From contig MCFE01000507.1 in assembly GCA_002104905.1 (NCBI GenBank), positions 1-64,000 on the forward strand: a stretch of DNA of 64,000 nucleotides, written 5' to 3'. Shown one piece after another: positions 20,991-31,900 of the stretch. The translations under genes and the position numbers were made by a program. Below the pieces are notes generated by a model, which saw only the letters and a list, made by a program, of their open reading frames with translations, was not told the DNA's origin and did not search any database. This DNA is from Basidiobolus meristosporus CBS 931.73. Taxonomy: Eukaryota; Basidiobolomycota; Basidiobolomycetes; Basidiobolales; Basidiobolaceae. The stretch's first letter is position 1. Each line of letters begins with the position of its first letter.

Positions 20991-21480
20991 CTAAAGTTGG
21001 GAGGGTTCTCCTGAATCTCTTTTCTGGTGATACCAATATCTTGATGGCTCAGTATTATCAGCAAGTCTTGCAAGCTTGAGTGTGTCCTTATGCACTAAGT
21101 CTTCCCAGATATTGCCTTGTTTGTCCACTAGTTGGTAAGTTGCAAATGACATTCTCTGATGATCTTGAATGGTCCTTTCCATTGTGGCTCAAACTTATTC
21201 TGAGTGTTGTTTCTTAGCAATACAAAGTTCCCAACTCTTAATGCTTCAGGTGCTATAGTCTTATACAATCTCTGCTTCATCTTTTCTGCGTTTTAAAATA
21301 CTTTGGTCTGTGCCTCTTGACATCTTTGTTCCAGCTGCTGGTGTCTACTTGGCTGACTGAGTTTGTCTTCTAAGGTGTCTGTAAGCTTTGGTTGTGTGAG
21401 ATCTCCTGGAATCCTTGGTTCATATCCATATACTAAGTAAAATGGCAATTGCAGGGTGGTGTTGGACTCTGCACGCAAAG
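20991..21480 (-). pseudogene. Gypsy copy 1 integrase C-terminal region
   Basis: 21,293-21,478 has the typical PFYLVYGYEPRIPGDLTQPK segment that follows the integrase core (here partly out of frame with it). 20,991-21,182 carries the end of the element protein (QLVDKQGNIWEDLVHKDTLK to SGEPSQL). The GPY/F-type segment visible in copy 2 (QWTGPFKI) is disrupted here. No chromodomain was recognised. Confidence 0.85.
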
Positions 21481-22664
21481 AGTGCTTGGTCTAAATACTC
21501 ATCCCACCTACTGATAACTCCATTTGCATATTTGGTCAGCATTTTTCCAAATAATCCATTAAACCATTCAGTGACTCCATTAGTTCTGGGGTGATATACC
21601 AAGGTTTTCAAGTGTTTGATCTGCTGCATTTCCAGGTAAACTTGCAATGTCTTTGCCATAAAGTTTGCAACTCTATTGGATAGAATCTCTACAGGGCCTC
21701 CAAACTTCATAAGGATCTCATGGTAGATGAAACTTGCAACTTCTTGTTCACTGGCTATAGGTACAGCTTTAGCCACTGGCCATTTAGTGGCATGGTCAAT
21801 TGCTACTAGGATCCAACAGTTGCATTTCCCGGTAGTTGGCAGTCTTCCAATAAAGTATATTCCCCATCTTTCAAATGGTCTTACAGGCTCCAAGGGAAAG
21901 AGTTCAGCAATTCTCTGTGGTTGGCCTTGGTTGATTTGGCAAATTGGGCATGTTTTCACCAGCTTCTCAATGTCATGTTTCATTCTGGGCCACCATGCTC
22001 TGGCTTTCATAAGGCTGTGGGTTCCTTCAATCCCAAGATGTCCATATCCATTGTGTAGCTTATTTATTAAATCCAGGCAAGAAACATAGGGGCAATAGGC
22101 AATAGGGCTTCCATCAACAATTTGGTAGAGTGTTTCATCCTGTACTACAAATTTGCTGGCTTCATCCCGGATTATCTTCTTGATATCTTCATCCCCCTCA
22201 TTAGGAATGACTTGGTCCTCCAAGTACTCTGGTAATAGGCTAGGCCAATCTGATTCACACATCAAGTTGAGTTGTGCAACTTGATCTAATCTTGATGAGG
22301 CATCAGCAACTGTGTTGTTTTTTCCAGGGCAGTAGACAATCTCCAAGTCAAGGTACTGAATGTATTCACTCCTTCTTGTCATTCTTCTGGAGAGTACCTT
22401 ATGAGTAAATATATACTTGAGGGAGGCATGATCAGTCTTTACAGTGCATTTGACTCCTTCAATGTAGCATCTCCATGTCTTCAAACAGAATATTATAGCA
22501 AGCATCACCTTCTCATGCACTGGATAGTTTTGTACTGCTGAGTTCAGTTTCTTGGATTCAAAGGTACTAGGGTGGTTCTTTCCTTTGTATTCTTGGCTCA
22601 ACACTCCACCAATTGCATAATCTGAAGCATCTGTGCACAGAGTAAACTATTTTCTGAAGTCAGG
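21420..22664 (-). pseudogene. Gypsy copy 1 RNase H and integrase
   Basis: A 394-residue open frame (21,420-22,604). It begins in RNase H (SQEYKGKNHPSTFESKKLNS, KTDHASLKYIF), then the VADASSRLDQ end of RNase H, and the integrase zinc finger (H-x-G-Y-G-H-L-G then CPICQ). The catalytic core follows: the first Asp region reads WGIYFIGRLP where copy 2 has WGIDLIG, so the first catalytic Asp is lost to Tyr. The second Asp position in the segment VEILSNRVANFMAK is Asn in this copy. The catalytic Glu helix reads TNGVTEWFNG. With at least two catalytic positions changed, it is inactive despite its length. Confidence 0.88.
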
Positions 22665-22865
22665 TATTGTTAAGTTTGGCAGCTTAGCAAGTTCATTCTT
22701 GAACATCTGGAAGGCAGTGTCACAAGCTATGACCCACTTGTAGGTATTGTCTTTCTTGAGGATATCAGTTAAAGGGGCTGCAATACTTGCAAAGGACTTG
22801 ATAAATCTTCAATAATTGGAAACCATTCCAAAGAATAATCTGAGCTCTGATATACTACGGGGCTG

Positions 22866-23956
22866 CTACAGATTCTTGATAACTTCAACCTTCTTAGTGT
22901 CTAAGGTTACTCCTGTGCTAGTCACTATTTGTCCCAGATATTCAATGTGTTCCTTGAAGAATTCACACTTGGGTAGTTTGCCATAAAGATTGTTCTCTCT
23001 TAACTTGTTCAAGACCTGAGCAATGTGAACCAAGTGATCCTCTTCTGTCTTGCTGTATATTAATATATCATCTAGGTAGATTATGACAAACTTGTCTAAG
23101 TACTCCTGGAAGACAGTCTGCATCAGGGTCATGAATGTTGCAGGGGCATTAGTGAGGCCAAAACTCATGACTAAGTACTTGTAATGTCCATATCTGATCC
23201 TGAATGCTGTCCTAGGGATGCCTTCTGGCTTCACCCTAATTTGGTTGTATCCTGACATGAGGTCAATCTTGCTGAAAATAGTGGCTCCATTGAGTTGGTC
23301 CAAGAGCTCATCAATCCAAGGTATGGGGTACTTATTTTTCATGGTAACTGAGTTGAGGGCTCCATAGTCAATGCACATCCTAAGGGTTCCATCCTTCTTC
23401 TATACAAGAAGTACTGGTGCTCCCCAAGGTGACTTGCTGGGTCTGATATATCCTTGCTCCAGTAACTGATCTATTTGTCTCTTCATCTCTTCCAACTCCA
23501 ATGGACTCATTCTGTAGGGTGTCTTACTCACTGAAGGGCTATCTCCTGTTTCAGTAGCATGATCCATGTCTCTGACAGGTGGTAGGCTTACAAGCTCTTC
23601 TGGAAATACGTCTGAATACTCCTTCAAAAGATTCTGGACCTTCTGGGGTACTTGTGTAGAGGAATCCTCCTGTAATACTGCCATGAGGAACATCTGGGTG
23701 CCTTTTCTTAGTGCTCTAAAGAACTGTGTCTTGCTAATCTCACTTGGTTCACACACATTGGAATTGACCAAGTTAAAATCCAGTCTGGCAGGTAATAGCT
23801 CATAGGCCTTGTTGTCCTTCTGGATCTGAGTAGCATGGGTTCTCTAGTTGATTGATGGATTACAACAAAATAGCCAGGTTTTCCCAAGTACAAGGTCAAC
23901 TTGCAGTTCCCAAATATATAGGCCTGTAGATCTTCTTCATAGTCATTGATCTTCAT
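22866..23956 (-). pseudogene. Gypsy copy 1 reverse transcriptase and protease-RT linker
   Basis: 22,866-23,378 (170 residues) has a complete RT palm: [27 protein letters not shown], and the intact catalytic [13 protein letters not shown]. 23,400-23,771 holds the RT N-terminus ([34 protein letters not shown]) and is separated by one stop at the position of copy 2's [13 protein letters not shown]. 23,708-23,956 is the protease-RT linker in another frame. Confidence 0.9.
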
Positions 23957-24013
23957 CCTTACTGGCTGGGTAGTATGGTTGATTATGTGACAGTTCCCAT
24001 CAGCTGTTGAGAC

Positions 24014-24412
24014 TCAAGTTGATTTGGTGGGTTCCAAGTTAATTTTAGCTTTCAAAGCAAATTGATCTGACATGTACTCATGTGATGCTCCTGAGTCAAT
24101 CATGATCTTGTCAGGTACTCCATTGATTACTTCATTCAAGTATAACAGCTTTCCTGAGTTTGAGGTCATCTGGGATAGGTATTCCTCTGTCATATGGAAG
24201 GTGAGTTGTAAGTCTTCTTCAAGTTCATCCTCCATGTTACTATGCTCCATGGCCCCAATATGGTTAAAGGTTCTTGATGGCTGGTGTCCATTTCTTCTCT
24301 GAGGGCAGTACCTTGCAATATGTCCTTGTTGGTGGCAATTGAGGCAAAGTCCTTTCTTCTTACATTCTTCTGAGGTAGGATTCTTCTGCATAGCATCTAT
24401 TTCCACTGGCAC
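24014..24412 (-). pseudogene. Gypsy copy 1 gag zinc knuckle and protease
   Basis: 132 residues on the minus strand. CCHC knuckle CLNCHQQGHIARYC near the start, then an acidic linker, then the aspartic protease active site [12 protein letters not shown]. This protease motif is intact, but the frame ends soon after. Confidence 0.85.
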
Positions 24413-24448
24413 CGCTTCTGATTGTTTTCTTTTATAGTGAGTGTAGCC

Positions 24449-25168
24449 TCACTGATTAGTCATTGTGGGCTTCCCAAATCCAAACATAGCTGAGTCATAT
24501 TCAATGGCAATCTTGATGGCTTCTTCAATAGTCTGAGGTCTTTGATAATTCACTTCCTTACAAGTTCTTTCTTTCAACCCATCGATAAAGTATTCAACTT
24601 GATCCAGTGGATCCATTCTTTCAATTTGCCCAAGTAGACCTCTATATTCATAGATGTGCTCATGGACCATTCCTTTCTGAGTGTCTTCAGCTTTCTTCTT
24701 AGTAGTGTCTGTTAGTGTGGAGGCTCAAAGGCATCCTGAATTTCTGGCAGAAACTCATCCAAGGTAGAGATTGTAGAGCATCCCATCATGGTGGCTGACC
24801 TGGTCTTGTTGGGGGTACCACTGTAAAGCTGTGTCTGCCAGGTAAGAGGCTGCATAATGTAGCTTGCTTTCTGGAGCAATTCCTTTAGCCTTGAAAGCTT
24901 CTTCCATCTGGAAGAGCCAAGTTCCCAGGTTCTCATTGACTCTACCATGGTACCGGTTGACCTTCACACCAAAGTTGCTCTTGACAGGGTTTTGCTGGCT
25001 TTGGACCATGGTAGTCCTACCTTGTTGCTGCTGGCTAAGGATCTGGAGTAACTGTTACTGCTGGCCAGGATTTGTTGCATAGCATTTGGCCATTCTTGAT
25101 GTTTGGACAACTTGAGGGAGGCTTCTTCTTTCTTCAGGAGGGATGTTTCTGGTTATCACTGCTACCAG
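24449..25168 (-). pseudogene. Gypsy copy 1 Gag capsid region
   Basis: Fragments at 24,755-25,009 and 24,449-24,670, with a remnant of the N-terminus up to the PBS. Landmarks are a glutamine-rich N-terminal part, NLGTWLFQMEEAFKAKGI, AASYLADTALQWY (retrotransposon gag core) and RMDPLDQVEYFIDGLKERT. An N-terminal QQQ-rich helix is better seen at 45,451-45,560. Confidence 0.85.
25157..25168 (-). promoter_or_regulatory. Gypsy primer binding site
   Basis: On the element strand the LTR end TTGTAACA is followed by CTGGTAGCAGTG. TGGTAGCAG would pair with a tRNA 3' end reading CTGCTA-CCA. Other copies of the family read TTGGTAGCAGC at the same place (45,393 and 30,968). An initiator-tRNA acceptor stem is possible, but the tRNA cannot be named without the host tRNA set. 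Confidence 0.6.
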
Positions 25169-25537
25169 TGTTACAAGTCTTTGTATAAGAGTTGCTGAAA
25201 AAATACGGAGTTTAGCTAGTATTGTATTCACTAAAACTTGAACCAATCTTTACTGAGATTCCAGCAGCTCCTTATAAACATTTTGCCAGATCAATTGCTG
25301 ACTAATTGTATTTCCTAATGTCGGCTGTGGCTGATGACTCATTTGAATGCATCATCATCACCCAATAAGATCCTACCTAATATATCTATTACTGTCTGAT
25401 AAGGATCTGCTGATTCATTTGCTGACTAATGCTACTGATTTGATAGATAACACTGGTATACTGATAACCTAAAATATAACTAATTGATTTGACTAAAAAC
25501 TGATCTGACTTAAACATTCAAGCAGCAGATCACAACA
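25169..25537 (-). repeat. Gypsy copy 1, 5' LTR
   Basis: 369 bp, TGTTACAAGTC at the left and GATCACAACA at the right on the plus strand. Same length as the other LTR of this copy; the outer end is followed by the AAGT duplication. Confidence 0.92.
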
Positions 25538-25913
25538 AAGTTCCTTCACTACCAGAGCCTTTGGCAAGTAAAAGAACACATCAGTGTGTGGCACTTCAAG
25601 CTGGCTCAGTAACATTCTCTGGAGCAATCCAGTGCAGCCACACTGCAACATTGCACTTGTCAACTAGGAGGAAAAATACTGACCAAAAATACACAAGTAG
25701 CCAAGATTGTAGTCAAAAACAAAGTAGTTTAGTTGTGCACAGTGAACTACTACCAAATGCTTAAGTGGTAATTCCTGTGAGAAAAAAACCCAGGCAAAGA
25801 TGATGCAATTGCATTGAATTGCTATTAGTCATTATAATCCAAATAACACATTTTTTTGCAATCCAAGTTGAGCCCTTACAAATCAGTGATCACTAAATTT
25901 TTGATATAGGTAA
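25538..25913 (+). mobile_element. Harbinger copy C, right part
   Basis: Continues ORF2 C-terminal sequence after the gypsy insertion (25,561-25,764: SKRTHQCVALQAGS, RRKNTDQKYTSSQDCS), then the non-coding part up to 25,913. There another Harbinger end, AGACTTGTTCC, begins in the opposite orientation. Confidence 0.82.
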
Positions 25914-26105
25914 TAGACTTGTTCCATTGTACTGTGCCAGGGCACATGGTACAATCTACAGTCTCTAATAAAATTTAGGCACATCATTATAACTACCGGT
26001 AGGCAGGATTGCTCTTGGACAATGTTGCGCCATGTAGGATGTTCTTACACACTATGGCACAATCTGACATGATAACACTCTCACAACACCATGTAGCTAA
26101 TCAAA
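25914..26105 (-). mobile_element. Harbinger right-end fragment, reversed
   Basis: Starts AGACTTGTTCCATTGTACTG and continues as the reverse complement of the Harbinger right end (GGCAGGATTG, GGACAATGTTGCGCC, CACTATGGCACAATCTGACA). Only about 190 bases are present. Confidence 0.75.
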
Positions 26106-26325
26106 GATAAAATCTTTGGCTCTGGACATCAGGGCTGATACCATGCTCTGAAAGCTGCCTGTCAGCCTCTTCAGGATGGTAACCATCATATCCCCACCAA
26201 TTGTTAGTATACCTGGAGATCCCACCTGTGCACTAGCAGGGTAATTCAGTCAATTAGATTTTTCATTTCTTCTTTGGGCAGCCTCCTGGCAGTAAAGAAT
26301 TTTGTCAAAGATACCTATTGGACTT
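26106..26325. other. Unassigned stretch between Harbinger fragments
   Basis: No frame or repeat recognised. On the minus strand there is a TGGTATCAGCCC string that resembles a retroelement PBS, but no LTR end is evident next to it. Confidence 0.35.
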
Positions 26326-26502
26326 GTTCCATTGGACAGTGCCACATAGTGCCAGCCTGTTTATAGTGCTGGTATGATCTGGCACTCTACAGCACTACCT
26401 GGCACTATAATTTCTACCATAATGCCAGTGGTAGGATATAGTTACTGGTAATTTTATTTAATCTTACTTATGTTGCTCAAAATAGTGCTTTCCTTGCCTT
26501 AT

Positions 26503-27190
26503 TTACTCCTCATGATGCTCCAGACACATTTCTCTCAGTGGATGTCTTTTTGTATGAGTATACTGTGCATTGCAAAGTATTGTAACTATTTTACCTGTGC
26601 TGCTGTTTTCTCCTGTCCATGACTTTCCTCTGTAATTACCAGCCAAAATGCTGAATTTCTTCAGATATCCAAATGTATGCTCTACCCTCACTCTGAAATG
26701 ATTAAATATCTCATTGTAGAGCTTCTGCTTCCTGTTAAGCACACAATTCCTTGGCTTCCTATATGCTGTAATACATCCTGATCTCTGATATTCCTCTCCT
26801 ATATGAGCTAAGTCTGCTATGCATTCCAAAATACTTGTGATGTGGAACTATTGCTAAACACTCTAGGATATGGAAGTCTATTGGAGCTTCTGAACCTAGT
26901 ATTCTAAGCTTGCCTTAAGTAATTCATACCCTCTGCAAGATGGTTCTACAATGTTGTCAGCTGGGAATGAAAGCTTCTAGGACTTTTGCTGCCATGCACA
27001 GTGGTATGAAACCTTGTGGGGCAATATTTCTTGTAATAGCAGAGAAGCTCAACAATAGACCTCCTTGAGTAGATTAGGGTAGATGGTCCACAGTACTAGT
27101 CATAGATCTCCTATAGTATGTCAAGAGAGAATCCAGTGGTAGTGATGGGATTGATGAGAAAAGATCATTTGGATGAGTAGGTCATATTAA
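26503..27190 (-). pseudogene. Harbinger copy E DDE transposase, broken
   Basis: 26,503-26,829 (108 residues) covers the catalytic C-terminal half: YNEIFNHFRVRVEHTFGYLK with the catalytic Glu, and the tail RRHPLREMCLEHHEE as in the best copy. The middle with the first Asp is deleted at about 26,829, where the frame jumps to N-terminal-half sequence. 26,880-27,190 holds decayed N-terminal half sequence. Confidence 0.86.
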
Positions 27191-27554
27191 AGTTGGTAGG
27201 TGCTCAGGCTCAGGTAAATGGATTTGTTTTGGTGCAATCAGCTTTATTTATCTGAGTTTATATGCATTATGATTAAATCTTCATCAATTGCACTGTATCC
27301 ATCATTATGTTGCCAAGATCATCCTCAAACAACAACTCAGCATTTAATGATGCTTTACTCAAAAGTCTAAAATCAAATAGGAAATCTGCCATTGCTGGGC
27401 TTCAACCTGTGTCAATACAATCCAAGATGCAGCATGCATGACATATGGAAACTCAACAATCACATTAGCTTTCATATATGTATCAAATAAGACCATGTTG
27501 ATGCCAATTTACCACTGTGTAAGTATCCAAATCTGTCCCTATGGTAACTATAAC

Positions 27555-28784
27555 AAGTCTTGACTCATCTTTAGTACAACCCAGACAAAACCCACCCCCC
27601 AGCTCACAAGTACAGTCTGGACTGGAGAAGTCAATGTTAGATCTGTTTGAGTTCTTGTGACATGCTTTGAGTATGGCTCAAAGGTCTATGATGAGCCTTC
27701 ATACAGATATTTGGGCACTACACATTAATCTAGCAGAACTAGATATCTTAGAGAGTTGACAGAGATGGAAGAATCAGAGTAGAAAGCTGTGGCATGAGTT
27801 CTACATTAAGATGCCAGCAGATGTATGTAAAGATATATATAACAGGACAAGTATTGAAATCAAGAATGAGCAAGAGTGAGGGGAATTGATGAGAAAGCCA
27901 CATAAGAACAATTTTGCTTGCAATTTATACAGTATGGGCGGGACACATCTGTTTGTGCCTTAACTTTGGGAACCAAAGAGATCTTGAATGAGCTTTTGCC
28001 TCAAATGACTAATGTATTATGTGGTATATTAGTAGGGCTAAGTGGTTTCCAAGAGCAATATACACAGGAATCATCCAGGCAACATTTCCAAATATTGAAC
28101 TCAGGGTAAGTGATTACCTTGAGGAATCAGAAGGCAAGATTCATGAGGAAGAATACAGACCACAAGCAACAGCATCTTGGTAGCACCAGTACTCCTTACT
28201 GGATTCCTTACCATCCATTGCAACTTCAGCACACCGGCAAACTTCAGTCCAAACTATGCCAACACCCTTCACATGAGCACCCTGCATTGAGTCGATGTAT
28301 GATGGGTCAACACACATGCTTTAGACCAAAACCACCAGAACTTGCAAGACTGCTCATTTAGACACAAGTTCATTGGAGCAGTCCAAGTTGCATCAAAAAG
28401 CGGCATCACATTGGACTCAGCCAATGACCTTGCCAGTGCATCAAGTTGTTCCTGTATATGTCAATACACCTGACCATCAGCAAGCTTCTTCGGGTGAACC
28501 AACGCATGATGACCCACACGGTGCCTCCACAACCAGAGCATTTGGCAAATAAAAGAATGCATCAGCACGTAGCACTGCCAGCCAGCTCAGTGGCATCATC
28601 CAGAGAAATTAAACATGGCCAAGCTGCAGCATTGTACTCATTGGCTAGGAGACCAAATACTGACTATGAACACACAAATAGCCAAGAGGATTGTCAACAA
28701 GGAAGAAGTTTAGGTATGCAAAGTGAATCACTACCAAATGCTCTGGTAGTAATTGCTGTGAGAAAAAAACCTAGGAAACAATGA
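27555..28784 (+). pseudogene. Harbinger copy E ORF2, broken
   Basis: 27,918-28,109 matches GTKEILNELLPQMTNV and ELSGFQEQYTQESSRQ of the ORF2 core. 28,446-28,784 matches the C-terminal tail (SVASSREIKHGQAAALYS, RRPNTDYEHTNSQEDCQQG, PVRKK-like end). CpG codons are mostly TG or CA relative to the copy at 43.3-44.6 kb. Confidence 0.75.
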
Positions 28785-28958
28785 TACAATTGCATTGAAT
28801 TGCTATAATTTGTGATGATCCAAACTATACATTTTTGTTTGCAATCCAAATCAAGCCATTACAGATCCGTGATCACTAAATTTTTGAAATAAGCAATAAC
28901 AAGGTTGTCTCACATTTGAGATAGTACCCTTATAAATAAACACCTTGCATATAAATAC

Positions 28959-29309
28959 TGTTGTAAAAAATTTGTAATTATACCTAAATATTCACCTAAC
29001 TTAGTCACTTAGATCATTACCTTCATATCCTAGAGAATACTGACCAAATTCCTTGTTGGGATTTACATAGAATATTTTCACCAAAATACCAAGTACCCAG
29101 AACATGAGAACTTTCAAAGTTGTCCAAACAGCCCCAAACTTTGCACACATGCTCTTGAGACCTTTTGTAACCTATTCTATTTGTTTGTAATGCCAAGACC
29201 ATGTAAATGAATAAATACTATCTTTATGTTCAATAAATCATTGAGTGAAAACCAAATGATATACTTGTCCTCCCAAATTACTTCCAGTATCTTTAAGACT
29301 CTTACAACA
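28959..29309 (+). mobile_element. Solo Ty1/copia LTR in Harbinger copy E
   Basis: A 351-bp LTR, TGTTGTAAAAAATTTG to CTCTTACAACA. The flanking 5-mers are AATAC (28,954-28,958) and TATAC (29,310-29,314), a target duplication with one mismatch. The Harbinger sequence continues colinearly across it. Confidence 0.92.
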
Positions 29310-29883
29310 TATACATCATCTGTAAAACCAGTGCAGCCATTTGATCTGTTTCACATCTATTTAATTGATTGCATGCTAGTAATGACACCTTGTCCAATCA
29401 CTAGGATCAGGGATTTACTTGCTCAATGGGCAAAATGGGATAGTTGATGGCAAATCAGATAGCTTGTGTATTGGTCAAAGAGCCAGTTGGGGGCTCACAG
29501 CTTCAGCATATTTCTGGACCAATTAACTGCTGGGATGCCACCCAATTGGAGTGATAGTAAACAACATGGTAAGTATCAGTGTAGTTTACAGTGTGATACG
29601 CATTTATTTCCATTTACATCAATGAAACTTATCCAAATACCAGATTTTACCTACCTTAATAGTAGTAACCAATTGCGCACATGATGCAAACATTACAAGT
29701 TGGCATAATCATCCGTGCCAACCTCACTGAGTCAGATTGTGTCATAGTGTGCAAGATTGTCCCACATGGTGCAAAATTGTCCAAGAGGAATCCTGCCTAC
29801 TGGTAGCTATAATATTGTGCCCAATCTTTCTTAGAGACCGCAGATTAAGCCATGCACACTGGCACAGTACAATGGAATAAGTG

Positions 29884-30010
29884 TAATGAGTCTAATATCT
29901 ACACCAAAAACTTTATGAAATCTGCAGTGCTATTAATTTAACAGCCTTTGCAATGTATGCTGACAAGATTCATATCATCTTAGTCAAAGGACTCTCATTT
30001 TGTGCCAGCT
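29884..30010 (-). mobile_element. CACTA subterminal remnant (weak)
   Basis: About 115 bases resemble the reversed CACTA left end: AAAACTTTATGAAATCTG, a CAGCCTTTGCAATG block and GACAAGATTCATATC, in the order seen at 12,660-12,740. It is heavily diverged. Confidence 0.5.
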
Positions 30011-30597
30011 TTTTGGCCAGATCATCAAAATTTTGTCTTATAAAGATTTGCTGACTTTTCTTGGCTTGTGGTGGAGTCTTGATGATTTAGTTTATAAAAT
30101 GTCTGTAGTGCTTTATTCCATTTTTTTAAGACTTTAATAAAGTGAGAAGATGTCTAACAGCCCCACTTTTAGCTCCTGATACTCTGGTTTTAGTGTCAAT
30201 TACTGGCTACAACTATAGCATTCTTCCAGTGAATCATGTAATCTACATTATACTATGGTTGGATACATATGTAATGTATCTCATTGCAATCCTTGAAATT
30301 TGGGAAGCTTGCTCCAAAGATCTTTTCTGTTAATAGATAGTCCGCAATGGCAGTAAATAGCTTTAAAGCTTTGCACAAGCTGCTTTAGTGGTAGCAACTA
30401 CAGATTGTGGAAGAAACCTCCTTCAGCAGTCATTCCATAGTGATCTATTATTCATTCTACAAACCTGGAGAGTATTCTATCTAATACCTGTCTAACAGTC
30501 CATTGAGGCCATAGGACCACATGAATGATTATATAGCAGTACAGATCTGCCCCTGAAAAGCCGGGATTTGTAATTTTCTTAAGCAGTAGTAGAGCGC
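30011..30597. other. Unassigned stretch
   Basis: No convincing gene, RNA or repeat boundary. Probably old TE sequence. The short frame at 30,142-30,333 has no recognisable feature. Confidence 0.4.
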
Positions 30598-31026
30598 TGG
30601 TTATGAGCAACTGCTTAAATGTCTAAGTTAGATTAGTTTTTAGTCCAATCAATTAGCTTTATGTTGAGTCTATTACTACATCAGTGTTATCACAGAAATC
30701 AGTAGCATTAGTCTGCATATGTAGCAGTAGATCCTTATTACACAGAAATAGATATAGTTAGTAGAATCTTGTTGGGTGATCAAGCTGCAATCAAATGGGT
30801 CATCAGCCACAGCCTACGTTCAGAGATACAATTAGTCAGTAATTGATCCAGCAAAAGGTGTATAAGGAGCTGTTGGAACCTTAATAAAAATTAGTTCAAG
30901 TTTTAGTGAATACAAGACTTGCTAAACTCCCTATTCCTCTACAACTCTTGTACCAAGACATGAAACATTGGTAGCAGCAATAACCAAAAGCCTCCTCCTG
31001 AAGAAAGAAGAAGCCATCCTCAAGAT

Positions 31027-31900
31027 GTTAGAAAATAAATAATGGAGAATGCTATGAAGCAGATCCTGGCCCAACAGCAATAGCTACTCCAGATCCTCAG
31101 CCAGCAGCAGCAAGAAATGACTATGATGGCTCAGAGCTGGCAAAATCCCATTAAGCGCAACTCTGGTATAAAGATCAACCTGTATCACAAAAGAGTCAAT
31201 CAAAACTTTGCAACTTGGCTTTTCCAGACTGAAGAAGCTTTTAAGGCTAATGGAATTGCTGCAGAATGCAAGTTGCATTTTGCAGCTTCTTACTTTGCAG
31301 ATGCAGCTTTACAGTAATACCACAACAAGATCAGGTTGGCCACCATGATGGGGTGCTCCACAATCTCTTCTTAGGATGAGCTTGTGCTGAATATTCAGGA
31401 TGCTTTGAACTCCTACACCCATAGACACTTGTGAGAAGGAAGATGAAGACACTCAGACAGAAAGTAATGGCTCAAGAGTACATCTATCAATATAGATATC
31501 CACTTATCAAATTGAACAAATAGACCACCTGGATCAAGTTGAATACACTTTTGATGATTTGAAAGAAAGAACTTGTAAGGAAGTAAGTTATCAGAGACCT
31601 CAGACTACTGAAGAAGCCATCAAGAATGCATTGGCTATGACTCAGCTACATTTGGAGTTACAAAGCCACAATGACTAATTGGAGTGGCTACAATCACTAT
31701 GAAAGAAGTCAATCAGAAGCAGTGCCAATGAAATAGACACTATGCAGAAGAATCTCATTTCAGAAGAATGCCTTGTACATAGAAACATGGACAATGAACT
31801 TAAAGAGGACCTGCAACTTGCATTTCATATGACCTCAAACTCAGGAAGACTATTTTATATGAATGGAGTAATCAATTGAGTATCTGCTAAGATCAAGATG
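31027..31900 (+). pseudogene. Gypsy plus-strand copy Gag, broken
   Basis: 31,117-31,317 has the gag core (FATWLFQTEEAFKANGIAAE, AASYFADAALQ). Later segments resemble MDPLDQVEY and the PQTTEEAI region but with stops. The CCHC knuckle of other copies is deleted. Confidence 0.85.

Larger units (their letters stand above)
20612..25537 (-). mobile_element. Ty3/gypsy family 1, end-to-end copy with AAGT target duplication
   Basis: A 4,926-bp element on the minus strand with two 369-bp LTRs, PBS, gag, protease, RT, RNase H and integrase. The direct repeat AAGT (20,608-20,611 and 25,538-25,541) flanks it, and the interrupted Harbinger ORF2 is restored across it. The two LTRs differ at roughly 9% of positions by eye, so the insertion is old. 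ORFs are broken by stops, but the RNase H/integrase part is open for 394 residues. The polyprotein order with RT before integrase puts it in Ty3/gypsy (Metaviridae-type). Confidence 0.95.
26328..29883. mobile_element. Harbinger-like DNA transposon, copy E
   Basis: Left end GGACTTGTTCCATTGGACAG (first base of the family end lost), GTGCCA-rich subterminal block, transposase on minus, ORF2 on plus, non-coding right end closing near GTACAATGGAATAAG at about 29,882. A solo copia LTR is inserted at 28,959-29,309. All coding parts are broken. Confidence 0.88.

Noticed and set aside
21420-22604. 394-residue frame as a possible domesticated host integrase
   Set aside because: It lies inside a complete gypsy element with LTRs and target duplication, and catalytic Asp positions are lost; colinear with a second broken copy.
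26125-26160. TGGTATCAGCCC on the minus strand as a retroelement PBS
   Set aside because: No LTR end or gag sequence next to it; a single 12-base match is weak.
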